From: Anaerolineaceae bacterium UBA5311
GTDB taxonomy: Bacteria; Chloroflexota; Anaerolineae; Anaerolineales; Anaerolineaceae
Assembly: GCA_002411175.1 (NCBI GenBank)
Contig: DHRN01000006.1
Span: 1 to 27,354 of the forward strand
Reading direction: 5' to 3'
DNA: 27,354 bases
Shown here: positions 21,601-27,354 of the stretch, in pieces
Layout: the number at the start of each line of letters is the position of its first letter
Position numbering within the stretch: position 1 is the stretch's first letter
Translations under genes and position numbers: made by a program
Notes under the pieces: generated by a model
The model's database searches: none
Told to the model about the DNA's origin: nothing
Seen by the model: the letters and a program-made list of their open reading frames with translations, nothing else

Positions 21601-22996
21601 CTGCCAGGACTATCTCATAATTTTCGAAGAAGGGGTGGGCTTTCAGCTTCTTTTCAAGGGCTTTGACGGAAGAGACGCGGTCGAGAAGCCAAAAGCTATG
21701 CGCTAACTCGTTGCGGTGTTCCTGCTCGGCGAAGGGGAACTTACCGCTGGATAAGTTATCCAGAAATTTATCAACATCTGCCTCGTAAACAAAAGTTCCG
21801 TCCTCTTTTGTGCTAAAGAACTCGTTTAGATCAAAAGCGTAATCGACGTTGGTTTCTTCATCAAGCTGTATCCCCCCGGCAACTTCTTTGGCTATCAGTT
21901 TGCTCATTTGGTAGGTAAAAAGGCTCAGGGTGGGCAAAGCGGCATAGGGGTTGGTGTCTGCTTCGTTTTCATCCCAATCTGTTTTTGCCTGTTGTTCATC
22001 GAGGTAGGACCAGTTGAAAATTTGTTCGCTGTGAAATTTCTTGTTAGCCAATGCCTTGAAGGGCGTGCCGGAGAGGTGGAGGGTAAATTTGGTTTTAATT
22101 TTTTCGAAAGCACGGTCGGTTTTTAGGGTATCGATGCCTTCGTGGGCTTCGTCCACCACGAGCAGGTCCCAATCCATATCGGCGACCCATTGCAGTTTGT
22201 CATAAATTCCACCGGCAAATTTTGCGCCTTTGAGGTCCTGGAGGGAGATAAAGGCGAGGCAGCGAATGTTGATTTTTTCATCAAAGTCGGCAAAGCTGTA
22301 ATCGAGGTAATCCTGACGGCTCATCGCCGTGCTTCCTCTGAGGGCATCGGTTTCGGAGACAAATTTGAAGCCTTCTTCCTGCCAGGCGATGAATTTCTCG
22401 AAGTCTTCAAACCAGGAATTGGCAATTGCCGGTCGGTTGGTGACGATAAGCACATTTTTTGCTTCGATCTTACGCATAAAATCGTAGGTTGTCAGAGTTT
22501 TTCCAAAGCGTGGTTTCGCATTCCAGAGGAATTCCGTGCCATGGACAGGGTCACACCAATAATCGAGGGTAACCTCAACCGCATGGGCTTGCTCTGCTCT
22601 TAAGATATAGTCAGAACGTTGAGCGCTAACCTGAACTTCGCTGTAATCTGAAAAGATGTAATCGTCGGTTAATTTTTCAGCCAGGGAGAGGTCGCCAAAT
22701 TTGAACCATTCTGAAGCGCGGTTGTTCAGAATCGCCCTGGGGATGCCTTGCTGGCGGTAATAGGTATGCAGATCGCGGTCATGAAAAAGTTTGCCGTCGC
22801 TTCTGACTGCGTTGCGTTGGAAAAGCAATTTGGTTGTCAAACCGGCAGTTGCGGTCTGCTGCAGAATGCGGTCTTTAACCTCGTTTTGGGTTTCACCGAC
22901 TTTTACGCAACCCTGGTGGGTCGGCTGGTCGGGCAAGGTGTATCCGTAGACTTTGAGGTTTAATTTGCGATACGGGGCGATAATTGTCTTGTTCAT
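18644..22996 (-). CDS. GIY-YIG/T5orf172-helicase-Eco57I methyltransferase fusion (R-M enzyme)
   Basis: 1450 aa. Order of parts: a GIY-YIG/T5orf172-like nuclease domain (VYGY at 16-19, GCVKVGETQ 29-37, RILQQ 43-47, DRDLHTYYRQQGI 73-85, SEWFKFGD 95-102); an SF2 helicase with Walker A NAKPRFGKT (159-167), DEAH (282-285), LSGTPF (308-313), QLTTGVTIPEW (515-525) and QAAFRAQNP (542-550); a Lys/Glu/Gln-rich coiled-coil stretch (about 730-880); an Eco57I-type adenine methylase with NQIFTPKRVVKMM near 981, an atypical motif I (FIDLYAKSGLYL), NPPY (1117-1120) and ITPSRWFTGGRGLD; and a C-terminal region expected to recognise the target. It would be an ATP-dependent restriction-modification enzyme in one chain, like Type ISP, but with a GIY-YIG rather than Mrr-type nuclease. 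Its ATG overlaps the upstream gene stop by 4 nt. The C-terminal third is much more AT-rich than the rest. Confidence 0.9.
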   Translation of the reverse strand: MNKTIIAPYRKLNLKVYGYTLPDQPTHQGCVKVGETQNEVKDRILQQTATAGLTTKLLFQRNAVRSDGKLFHDRDLHTYYRQQGIPRAILNNRASEWFKFGDLSLAEKLTDDYIFSDYSEVQVSAQRSDYILRAEQAHAVEVTLDYWCDPVHGTEFLWNAKPRFGKTLTTYDFMRKIEAKNVLIVTNRPAIANSWFEDFEKFIAWQEEGFKFVSETDALRGSTAMSRQDYLDYSFADFDEKINIRCLAFISLQDLKGAKFAGGIYDKLQWVADMDWDLLVVDEAHEGIDTLKTDRAFEKIKTKFTLHLSGTPFKALANKKFHSEQIFNWSYLDEQQAKTDWDENEADTNPYAALPTLSLFTYQMSKLIAKEVAGGIQLDEETNVDYAFDLNEFFSTKEDGTFVYEADVDKFLDNLSSGKFPFAEQEHRNELAHSFWLLDRVSSVKALEKKLKAHPFFENYEIVLAAGDGISLPDDESIEDEDSSAYNTKNIGLSFDRVKAAIANHDKTITLSVGQLTTGVTIPEWTAVLMLSNIKSPARYFQAAFRAQNPYEFQNPETGEWFRKENAYVFDFAPDRTLLLFDEFANNLTDEGLKGSESERKENIRKLINFFPVIAEDDEGEMIELSPDQVLTFPSRIKASEVVKRGFMSNLLFANISGIFSAPALVEEILNKIPPEKNSRLAPKRDVNDTKPIVDGEGNVKIPQTLTINTANNLFGEKIYQAVNLEEVLEQVKDFDNREKASTKVAKEIIKTIEPKFEEVKKEFGMTKTTLKMDVKKAEAILATKVEENLYQKQERERLAELNYQAELKKPENQRINELITEEYQAKKQEIQAEFVTDLQKSLEQTTQEVVETHLVQREEIKKKTTEDDVRDHLRGFARSIPAFLMAYGTPETTLATYDQNIDPQTFEELTSITLDEFRKLRDGFDYVDEQGNNKTFKGLFDEVVFNASVVEFFNIKDRLADYLHSEKDEDIFNYIPPQQTNQIFTPKRVVKMMVDLLEEHDPHIFNNKAATFIDLYAKSGLYLTEVVKRLFKGLEEEIPDEEERIKWILENQVYGCAPSNIIYNMVKNYVYAGYPQVSSANLLELDLTEAAKAGKVEKALQERLGKKVKFDVIIGNPPYQESDGGHGASAVPVYQNFIRQAQLLNPSYISMITPSRWFTGGRGLDSFRDDMLQDTRIRIMHDYPVASILFPGVEIKGGVNYFLWDRNYKGECDVFTHYPNQPVICSTRPLLEEGMDIFIRDIRQITVLRKVQGKKEPKFFEIMSANDPFGYDVRVENSYVRVRPNYHLQPFVDSLVFYYFGWREQGVGYIGRDTVKKGFEYIDSYKVFIPRAWGTGNTATDMINGFIGEPGTVSTETYSVIGPFETRKEAENVISYLSSKFFLFLVSIVKITQAGAKHIYKLVPMQNFTSSSDIDWNLPVDGIDKQLYKKYNLDDEEIAFIESMIRPMD

Positions 22997-23763
22997 TCGA
23001 TGATTTCCTCCCTTGTTTCCTTGTACACTTCGGTGATGGGTGTGGGCAGGTACTTAAAAATTGGCACAATTGGCAGCACTGCCTGCTGTTCAAACAAACC
23101 GAGTTGTTCGGTTTTGGGGATAGGAGTGTAAACAGAGCCGGGTTCACGTTTGACTTTTTGAAAAATCTCTTGCAGTGTGTATTCGGTTCTGATGACATTG
23201 ATGTGCTTTGTTGTTTTGGTAAGACGGATAGGCGCCCATTCACTGAAGACGATCGGGCTGTCGCTGACGGTGGTGCGTTTCAGAAAATCGCCCTGGACGA
23301 TATTGGTAATGATGAGCATTTTTGCGCTTTCTTCGACGTTGCTTTTGGGCTGCTGGTCAAATTTTGCGGCGAAGTCTTTGTAAAAATCGTGAAAGGTGAC
23401 GAAAAGGTTTATCACACATTTTTTGAGATTGTCATTGAGGAGTTCGATACCATATAAAGAAGAGATGGCGAGCAGGGAGAAATTTTCGAAACGAACCAGG
23501 TCGTCAGAAAATTGTTCAGCCAGGATGGACAAGCGCCGTTCGAGGATGTTGACCAGGAAGGCGCCTTCTCCGGCTGCAGGTTCGAGCACGGTTGTGGCAG
23601 GCTGGGTGATCACCTCGTCGAGACCCGGGAGGGTGACCATCGCGTCGACGATAGCCTTGGGAGTGAATACCTCGCCGTGCTGTTGTACGCGTTTTTTACT
23701 TTTTATGAGAACTTCGTTATCATCCAATATGCTGCCCTGTTTCTGTTTTTGGTATAACGGCAA
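22993..23763 (-). CDS. Methyltransferase-like companion protein (motif I, no NPPY)
   Basis: 256 aa. It shows HGEVFTPKAIVDAMVTLPG (29-47), a canonical SAM-binding motif I LEPAAGEGAFL (60-70), a motif II-like YGIELL (104-109) and a motif III-like VQGDFL (156-161). Where the catalytic NPPY of N6-adenine methylases should follow, the sequence reads IVFSEWAPIRLTKTT, so motif IV is absent. The C-terminus (LGLFEQQAVLPIVPIF) is unrecognised. It may be a SAM-binding or specificity partner of the large enzyme it overlaps by 4 nt. The frame opens at TTG 23761-23763 without a clear ribosome-binding site; an internal TTG (Leu13) is an alternative. Confidence is high for the family, low for the start. Confidence 0.83.
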   Translation of the reverse strand: MPLYQKQKQGSILDDNEVLIKSKKRVQQHGEVFTPKAIVDAMVTLPGLDEVITQPATTVLEPAAGEGAFLVNILERRLSILAEQFSDDLVRFENFSLLAISSLYGIELLNDNLKKCVINLFVTFHDFYKDFAAKFDQQPKSNVEESAKMLIITNIVQGDFLKRTTVSDSPIVFSEWAPIRLTKTTKHINVIRTEYTLQEIFQKVKREPGSVYTPIPKTEQLGLFEQQAVLPIVPIFKYLPTPITEVYKETREEIIE

Positions 23764-23796
23764 ACCGCTTCGCAGTTTAAAATCTGTTGTTTGTCA

Positions 23797-23826
23797 ATTA
23801 TACATTGCAATCCCTGACAGTAACAA
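23797..23826 (-). promoter_or_regulatory. Predicted promoter of the methylase/helicase pair
   Basis: Minus strand TTGTTA (23821-23826), 18-bp spacer and a perfect TATAAT (23797-23802), giving a leader of roughly 27 nt to the TTG start. Its upstream edge borders a family-B repeat (23832-23864). Confidence 0.45.
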
Positions 23827-23925
23827 GCATGGAGATCGCTTCGCAAAAGAGGCTCGCGATAACGGGTTATCCAGGGTCGCAATGGCGGGTTCTCGAGGCT
23901 CACGATGACGGATTCTCGACCTTTT

Positions 23926-23994
23926 GTCATTCTGAGCGTAAGCGAAGAATCTTGTTGCTTTTACGGCAAGATCCTTCACTTCGTTCAGGATGAC
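23926..23994 (-). repeat. Family A long inverted repeat, copy 7 (short form)
   Basis: GTCATTCTGAGCGTAAGCGA at the left, CACTTCGTTCAGGATGAC at the right, loop TTGCTTTTACGGC. Same orientation and near-identical length as 15180-15247 and 24111-24179. Confidence 0.75.
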
Positions 23995-24110
23995 AAATCC
24001 CAGTGAGATCGCTTCGCAAAAGAGGCTCGCGATGACGGGTTTTTCAGGGTCGCGATGACGCCCCCACCTTCCGTCTTTGCGAGCGAAGCGCGGCAAGCTG
24101 CCTTTATTCT

Positions 24111-24179
24111 GTCATTCTGAGCGTTAGCGAAGAATCTTGTCTTAGGCAGATTAAGATCCTTCACTTCGTTCAGGATGAC
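24111..24179 (-). repeat. Family A long inverted repeat, copy 8 (short form)
   Basis: GTCATTCTGAGCGTTAGCGA to TTCACTTCGTTCAGGATGAC. The arms are almost identical to copy 7; the loop differs (GTCTTAGGCAGATT). Confidence 0.75.
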
Positions 24180-24211
24180 AAAACAAAAAACAGTTGAAAA
24201 GTCCCAAGACG

Positions 24212-25654
24212 CTACGGACGTTGTGTCAAGGTTGGGATGAACATGGGGGTTTCGGTTGGAATTGGCGTGGGGGTGCCGGCGGGGGTTGGGCTGGGCAGTT
24301 CGGTCGGAACGGGGTCGTCGGGGTTGATGCGGCAGATGTTTTCACTGGCGGTGACGATGCCCATCACAATCGAGTTGTCTAAAAACTGTTCGCGGACCTT
24401 CTGGAAGACAATGGCGGCTTCTTCGCAGTTGTTATCGAGCCCAGGGCGATGCAAACCGGCTAACGCCGAGCCGAAGGTGTAATAGTAGAGCACGGTTGAG
24501 TTGGTGAGCGGCAGGGGTGAGATGACGATATCGCTTTCGCATGGAACATCTTCGCGGGCTTCGCAGGATTGCTCGGCGGTGCAGCCCATCACGGCGCAGC
24601 GCAGCATGAGGATGGCGCCTTCATAGTTGCGGGCGCGATAGTAGATTACCCCCACCTGCCCGTAGGTGTCGGAGTTGTAGGGGTTGATCTCGAGAGCGCG
24701 GTAGGCGTTGCGCGAGGCGATCATGGCTTCGCCCATGCGGATGTAGGTGTTGGCAATCGCCATGTAGGGGATCGGGTCGTCGATTCCGAGCTGGTTGTTT
24801 AGACCGGCTGCCCTGGCGAAATATTCGAGCGCGGTTTCGTACCTGGTTTCATCATATTGTCCCAGGAAGCGATATAAGACGCCAATCCGGTTGTATAAAA
24901 AGGTCAGATTTGGGGCAATTTCGGAGGCTTTTTTATACCAGTCGATTGCCAGGTTGTATTCACCGAACATTTCGAAGATATATGCCTGTATGCGGCAGAC
25001 ATCCATGAGCTGTTCGCCGTTGTCCTGGCGGGCTTGAGTGATATAGTCGTTCGCCTGGGTGTATTTGAACTGGTCCATGAGGATTTCGGCGTAATATGCC
25101 TTGGCGAGCAGGTTGTTGTTGTCGATCTGGATGGCGATGAGGGCTTCGGATTCTGCCTGGTTGCGATAGTCGTCGCGCTGGGCTTCGGGGAGGTTGGAGT
25201 TGGAGAGGCTGCTGAGCACATTCGCCCTGGCTGCGAGCACTTCGGAGTCGTTGGGCGCGTCCTGTTTAGCCAGGTCGATGACAGCAAGGGCTTCGTTGAG
25301 GCGGTCGAGGCGTTCCTGGTCGGTGGTCATGGTGTAGGAGGAGTAGACCATGATGCCGGCGAGGTTGGCGCGGATGTGGGTGTCGTCGGGCTCGAGAAGG
25401 AGGGCTTGCTGATAGCTGTGGATGGCTTTGTCGAGGTTGCCAGCCTGAAAGTGGGTATCGCCTTCGATCACGAACGAGTTGACTGTACGGGTTGGGGTTG
25501 GCGTGGGCACGAAAGGAGGCCATATTTCGCCCTGGGCGAAGGCGCGCACCACAGCAAAAAGCACCACGACAACGAGCAAAATTGCCATGACGAAGTAGGG
25601 GTTTGAAGATCCGCGTGGGCTGCGGAAGAGGTTTTGACGTTCGTTGATGTACAT
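24212..25654 (-). CDS. Membrane-anchored TPR protein with Thr-Pro tail
   Basis: 480 aa. One membrane segment (20-40) is preceded by Arg/Asn-rich sequence, so the rest is probably outside the cytoplasm. PPFVPTPTPTR follows at 46-56, then a helical TPR array (for example GDTHFQAGNLDKAIHSYQQA, YNRIGVLYRFLGQYDETRYE) and a Thr-Pro tail (about 452-480). Four to six cysteines lie in the region 370-410. TPR arrays bind proteins; the partner is unknown. Its ATG is 2 nt after the stop of the paralog upstream, so the two are coupled. They share the anchor-linker-TPR-tail plan and the phrase PPFVPTPTPTR, which points to an old tandem duplication. Confidence 0.85.
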   Translation of the reverse strand: MYINERQNLFRSPRGSSNPYFVMAILLVVVVLFAVVRAFAQGEIWPPFVPTPTPTRTVNSFVIEGDTHFQAGNLDKAIHSYQQALLLEPDDTHIRANLAGIMVYSSYTMTTDQERLDRLNEALAVIDLAKQDAPNDSEVLAARANVLSSLSNSNLPEAQRDDYRNQAESEALIAIQIDNNNLLAKAYYAEILMDQFKYTQANDYITQARQDNGEQLMDVCRIQAYIFEMFGEYNLAIDWYKKASEIAPNLTFLYNRIGVLYRFLGQYDETRYETALEYFARAAGLNNQLGIDDPIPYMAIANTYIRMGEAMIASRNAYRALEINPYNSDTYGQVGVIYYRARNYEGAILMLRCAVMGCTAEQSCEAREDVPCESDIVISPLPLTNSTVLYYYTFGSALAGLHRPGLDNNCEEAAIVFQKVREQFLDNSIVMGIVTASENICRINPDDPVPTELPSPTPAGTPTPIPTETPMFIPTLTQRP

Positions 25655-25656
25655 GA

Positions 25657-26943
25657 TCAGGGCTGGGGCGTCGCGGTGGGTCCGGTCACGATGGTCGCGG
25701 TAGGTGCCGGGGTGGCGGTGGGAGGGTTGAGCAGGTTCTCCTCGCAGATTTTGAGCACTTCGTTGGCGTTATAGACCGCGTTTTCGTTGTCGGCTACGGT
25801 GGAGAGCAAAGCGTTGGCGACGGACACTGCCTGGTTACAATCGTTAACGCGCGCCAGGGCGAGCCCGTAGCGGCTGTAGGTTTCGATGGTGGTCAGGTCA
25901 TAAGAAAGCGGCATGCCGACCACAACCACGCCATCGCCATTAGCGCCACCGCGCACTGCCAGGTCGAGGTAGTCGGCTGCCTGGTTGTATTCGCCCTTGC
26001 GAAAATAGAGCGTGCCGAGGTTCGCGTAGAGCGCGGGGTCTTCGGGACCGTCGCGCAGGGCGGCGGTGCCGTACTGGATGCCCTTTTCCCATTCGCCGAG
26101 CATACCGTAGATGCGGGAGATGAACAGGTTTGGGGTCGGGTCGGTGGGGTTGAGGGAATAGGCTTTGGTGAATTGGAAGACAGCCTGGTCGAGCTGGTCT
26201 GTGTTCATTTGGTTGCGACCGAGTGCCATGTAGACGCGGGCGATATAGGGGTTGAGGTCGACGGCAAGCTCAAGCTCGCGGACGGCTTCTTCGTAGTTGC
26301 TGGTGATCTCGAGCACGTAGCCGCGAGCCCAGTGGGCTTCGAGCAGGTTGGGCTCGAGGGCGACTGCGGTGCGGGATTCTTCGATGGCTTTATCCATCGT
26401 GCCCAGCTCATCCATGCCGGCTTCCACGCGCAGGGCGAGGATGTAGGCATAGGCGGCGTGAGCGAGACCGGAGTTCATGTCGAGCTCAATGGCTTTCTGG
26501 AGGTCAACCTCGCCAGCCAGGTATTCGCGTTGAAAGCCCTTTGCCCAGCCGAGCAAGGCAAAGGCATCAGAAACCGTGTTGTCGAGCAGGATGGCGTTTT
26601 GGGCGTTGACCTGCGCTTGTTCGAGCTGGTTGGTGTAAATTTGCAGGCGGGCGATCTTGAGGTAATTCTGGATATTTTGCGGGTCGGCGTTGATCGCGCC
26701 CTGGTAGACTTCAACAGCCTGGAGGTACTTTCCTTCGGCGGCGAGTTGGTCGGCTTCTTCGATATAAGAAAGCGGGTCACGCGTGGGCGTGGGTGTGGGG
26801 ACGAAGGGCGGGTTCATCACCGGGACGACCACGAGATTCAGATAGAGTAAAAGCCCGATCCCGGCAATCAGAAAGAACACAAGCCAGCCGTTTGGCTTGC
26901 GGCGTTTTTTCTTGAGGGAGAGCTTGCTTCCTTTAAGATACAT
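25657..26943 (-). CDS. Membrane-anchored TPR protein, paralog of the next gene
   Basis: 428 aa. A basic N-terminus (KKKRRK), one membrane segment (20-41), PPFVPTPTPTR at 45-55, then about eight TPR-like units (YIEEADQLAAEGKYLQAVEV, AHWARGYVLEITSNYEEAVR, ALYANLGTLYFRKGEYNQAA) and a Thr-Ala-Pro tail (403-428). It is probably extracytoplasmic. Start ATG 26941-26943 has no ribosome-binding site, and the predicted promoter sits so close that the mRNA would be leaderless. It is first in a two-gene operon. Confidence 0.85.
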   Translation of the reverse strand: MYLKGSKLSLKKKRRKPNGWLVFFLIAGIGLLLYLNLVVVPVMNPPFVPTPTPTRDPLSYIEEADQLAAEGKYLQAVEVYQGAINADPQNIQNYLKIARLQIYTNQLEQAQVNAQNAILLDNTVSDAFALLGWAKGFQREYLAGEVDLQKAIELDMNSGLAHAAYAYILALRVEAGMDELGTMDKAIEESRTAVALEPNLLEAHWARGYVLEITSNYEEAVRELELAVDLNPYIARVYMALGRNQMNTDQLDQAVFQFTKAYSLNPTDPTPNLFISRIYGMLGEWEKGIQYGTAALRDGPEDPALYANLGTLYFRKGEYNQAADYLDLAVRGGANGDGVVVVGMPLSYDLTTIETYSRYGLALARVNDCNQAVSVANALLSTVADNENAVYNANEVLKICEENLLNPPTATPAPTATIVTGPTATPQP

Positions 26944-26951
26944 GTTTTCAT

Positions 26952-26979
26952 ATTATCACTATTGCGGGATGAACGTCAA
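26952..26979 (-). promoter_or_regulatory. Predicted leaderless promoter of the TPR operon
   Basis: Minus strand TTGACG (5/6, 26974-26979), 16-bp spacer, GATAAT (5/6, 26952-26957). The -10 ends 8 nt before the A of the start codon, so transcription would begin about 0-3 nt before the ATG. Confidence 0.5.
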
Positions 26980-27050
26980 ATTAGGCGCATTAGTAGAACG
27001 GGACGGCGTGGCAACTGCGAACAGAGAACAGGAAACAGGAACAGGGTTTT

Positions 27051-27096
27051 GTCATTCTGAACGAAGTGACACATAGTGTACTTCGTAAGAATCTGA
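27051..27096 (+). repeat. Family A element, partial (left arm, long form)
   Basis: GTCATTCTGAACGAAGTGAC followed by ACATAGTGTACTTCGTAAGA, the left arm with the hairpin-forming insertion. No right arm follows. Confidence 0.6.
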
Positions 27097-27120
27097 ACCT
27101 TTGCCTATAAGAACCATGCC

Positions 27121-27354
27121 GACTTCGCCGGAACGGGACGGGGTAAGTGTATGGCGGATTGAGGGGGAGCAACATATCCGTCACACCAATGTCACAACCC
27201 CCTCAGTCTCGCCCTACGAATGATGGCTTCGCCGGAACGGGACGGGGTAAGTGTATGGCGGATTGAGGGGGAGCAACATATCCGTCACACCGCTGTCACA
27301 ACCCCCTCAATCTCGCCCTACGAATGACGGCTTCGCCGGAACGGGACGGGGAAA
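27121..27354 (+). repeat. 104-bp tandem repeat, more than two copies
   Basis: Units begin at about 27121, 27225 and 27329 (CTTCGCCGGAACGGGACGGG in each), an exact 104-bp period. Each full unit holds an inverted repeat, GGCGGATTGAGGGGG with CCCCCTCAATCTCGCC (AGT in the first copy). The third copy is cut by the window end, so the array length is unknown. Confidence 0.85.

Larger units (their letters stand above)
23832..24182. other. Gene-free repeat block between the R-M pair and TPR genes
   Basis: It contains two family-B repeats (23832-23864, 24005-24037), two compact family-A elements and decayed fragments of both (GAGGCTCACGATGACGG near 23895, TTTGCGAGCGAAGCGCGGCA near 24076). No gene is seen. 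Confidence 0.8.
26980..27354. other. Gene-free end of the window
   Basis: It contains a partial family-A element (27051-27096) and a 104-bp tandem repeat to the window edge. No gene is supported. Confidence 0.75.

Noticed and set aside
27121..27354. Possible CRISPR array
   Set aside because: The full 104-bp unit is repeated with no variable spacer.

Overview
The window looks like a chromosomal segment from an Anaerolineae-type member of the Chloroflexota. This is an inference, drawn from membrane-anchored extracytoplasmic proteins with long Thr-Pro linkers or tails, tandem YkuD L,D-transpeptidases, TPR lipoprotein-like paralogs, a fused FTCD, a PII-like c-di-AMP receptor pair, and gene-free gaps packed with palindromic repeats. 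No rRNA, tRNA, CRISPR array, transposase or integrase was seen.

Layout. (1) 1-686: gene-free repeat block. (2) 687-5186, minus strand: a cell-envelope operon running amidase, membrane-anchored L,D-transpeptidase, Tat-exported L,D-transpeptidase, small conserved protein, thioredoxin-TPR protein. A divergent AMMECR1-family gene (5281-5850, +) shares its promoter region. (3) 5897-7281, minus: a DUF4013 membrane protein and two overlapping-signal PII-like (DUF970) c-di-AMP receptor paralogs. (4) 7282-8134: repeat block with a 226-bp composite module duplicated in tandem. (5) 8135-10661, minus: FTCD (histidine to folate one-carbon pathway), a YjjX-like NTPase and a YcgN-like Cys-cluster protein. 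(6) 11001-11828, plus: DUF2089 regulator-like protein and a SHOCT-like partner behind a near-consensus promoter. (7) 11978-14908, minus: ferritin-like/VIT1 fusion, then groEL and groES with a CIRCE operator and a sigma-A-type promoter.

The second half is accessory. A 1.3-kb repeat block (14965-16185) precedes an AT-rich KAP-family P-loop NTPase (16186-18363). After another repeat gap come two genes that overlap by 4 nt: a 256-aa methyltransferase-like protein (22993-23763), transcribed first, and a 1450-aa protein (18644-22996) that combines a GIY-YIG/T5orf172-like nuclease domain, an SF2 helicase, a coiled-coil stretch, an Eco57I-type adenine methyltransferase and a probable target-recognition region. 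This is the best candidate for an undescribed system. It resembles single-chain ATP-dependent restriction-modification enzymes (Type ISP), but has a different nuclease and an obligate-looking companion that has a canonical SAM-binding motif I and lacks the catalytic NPPY motif. The large protein has NPPY but an atypical motif I. Base composition breaks sharply at the start of the presumed target-recognition region.

The window ends with two tandem TPR paralogs (24212-26943) that appear to be transcribed from a leaderless promoter, and a 104-bp tandem repeat that runs off the edge. Intergenic DNA is dominated by at least six recurring palindromic families. Several have a GTAG or GTAC tetranucleotide beside the hairpin, as in REP elements mobilised by RAYT proteins. 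One 54-bp family shows compensatory base changes in its arms.
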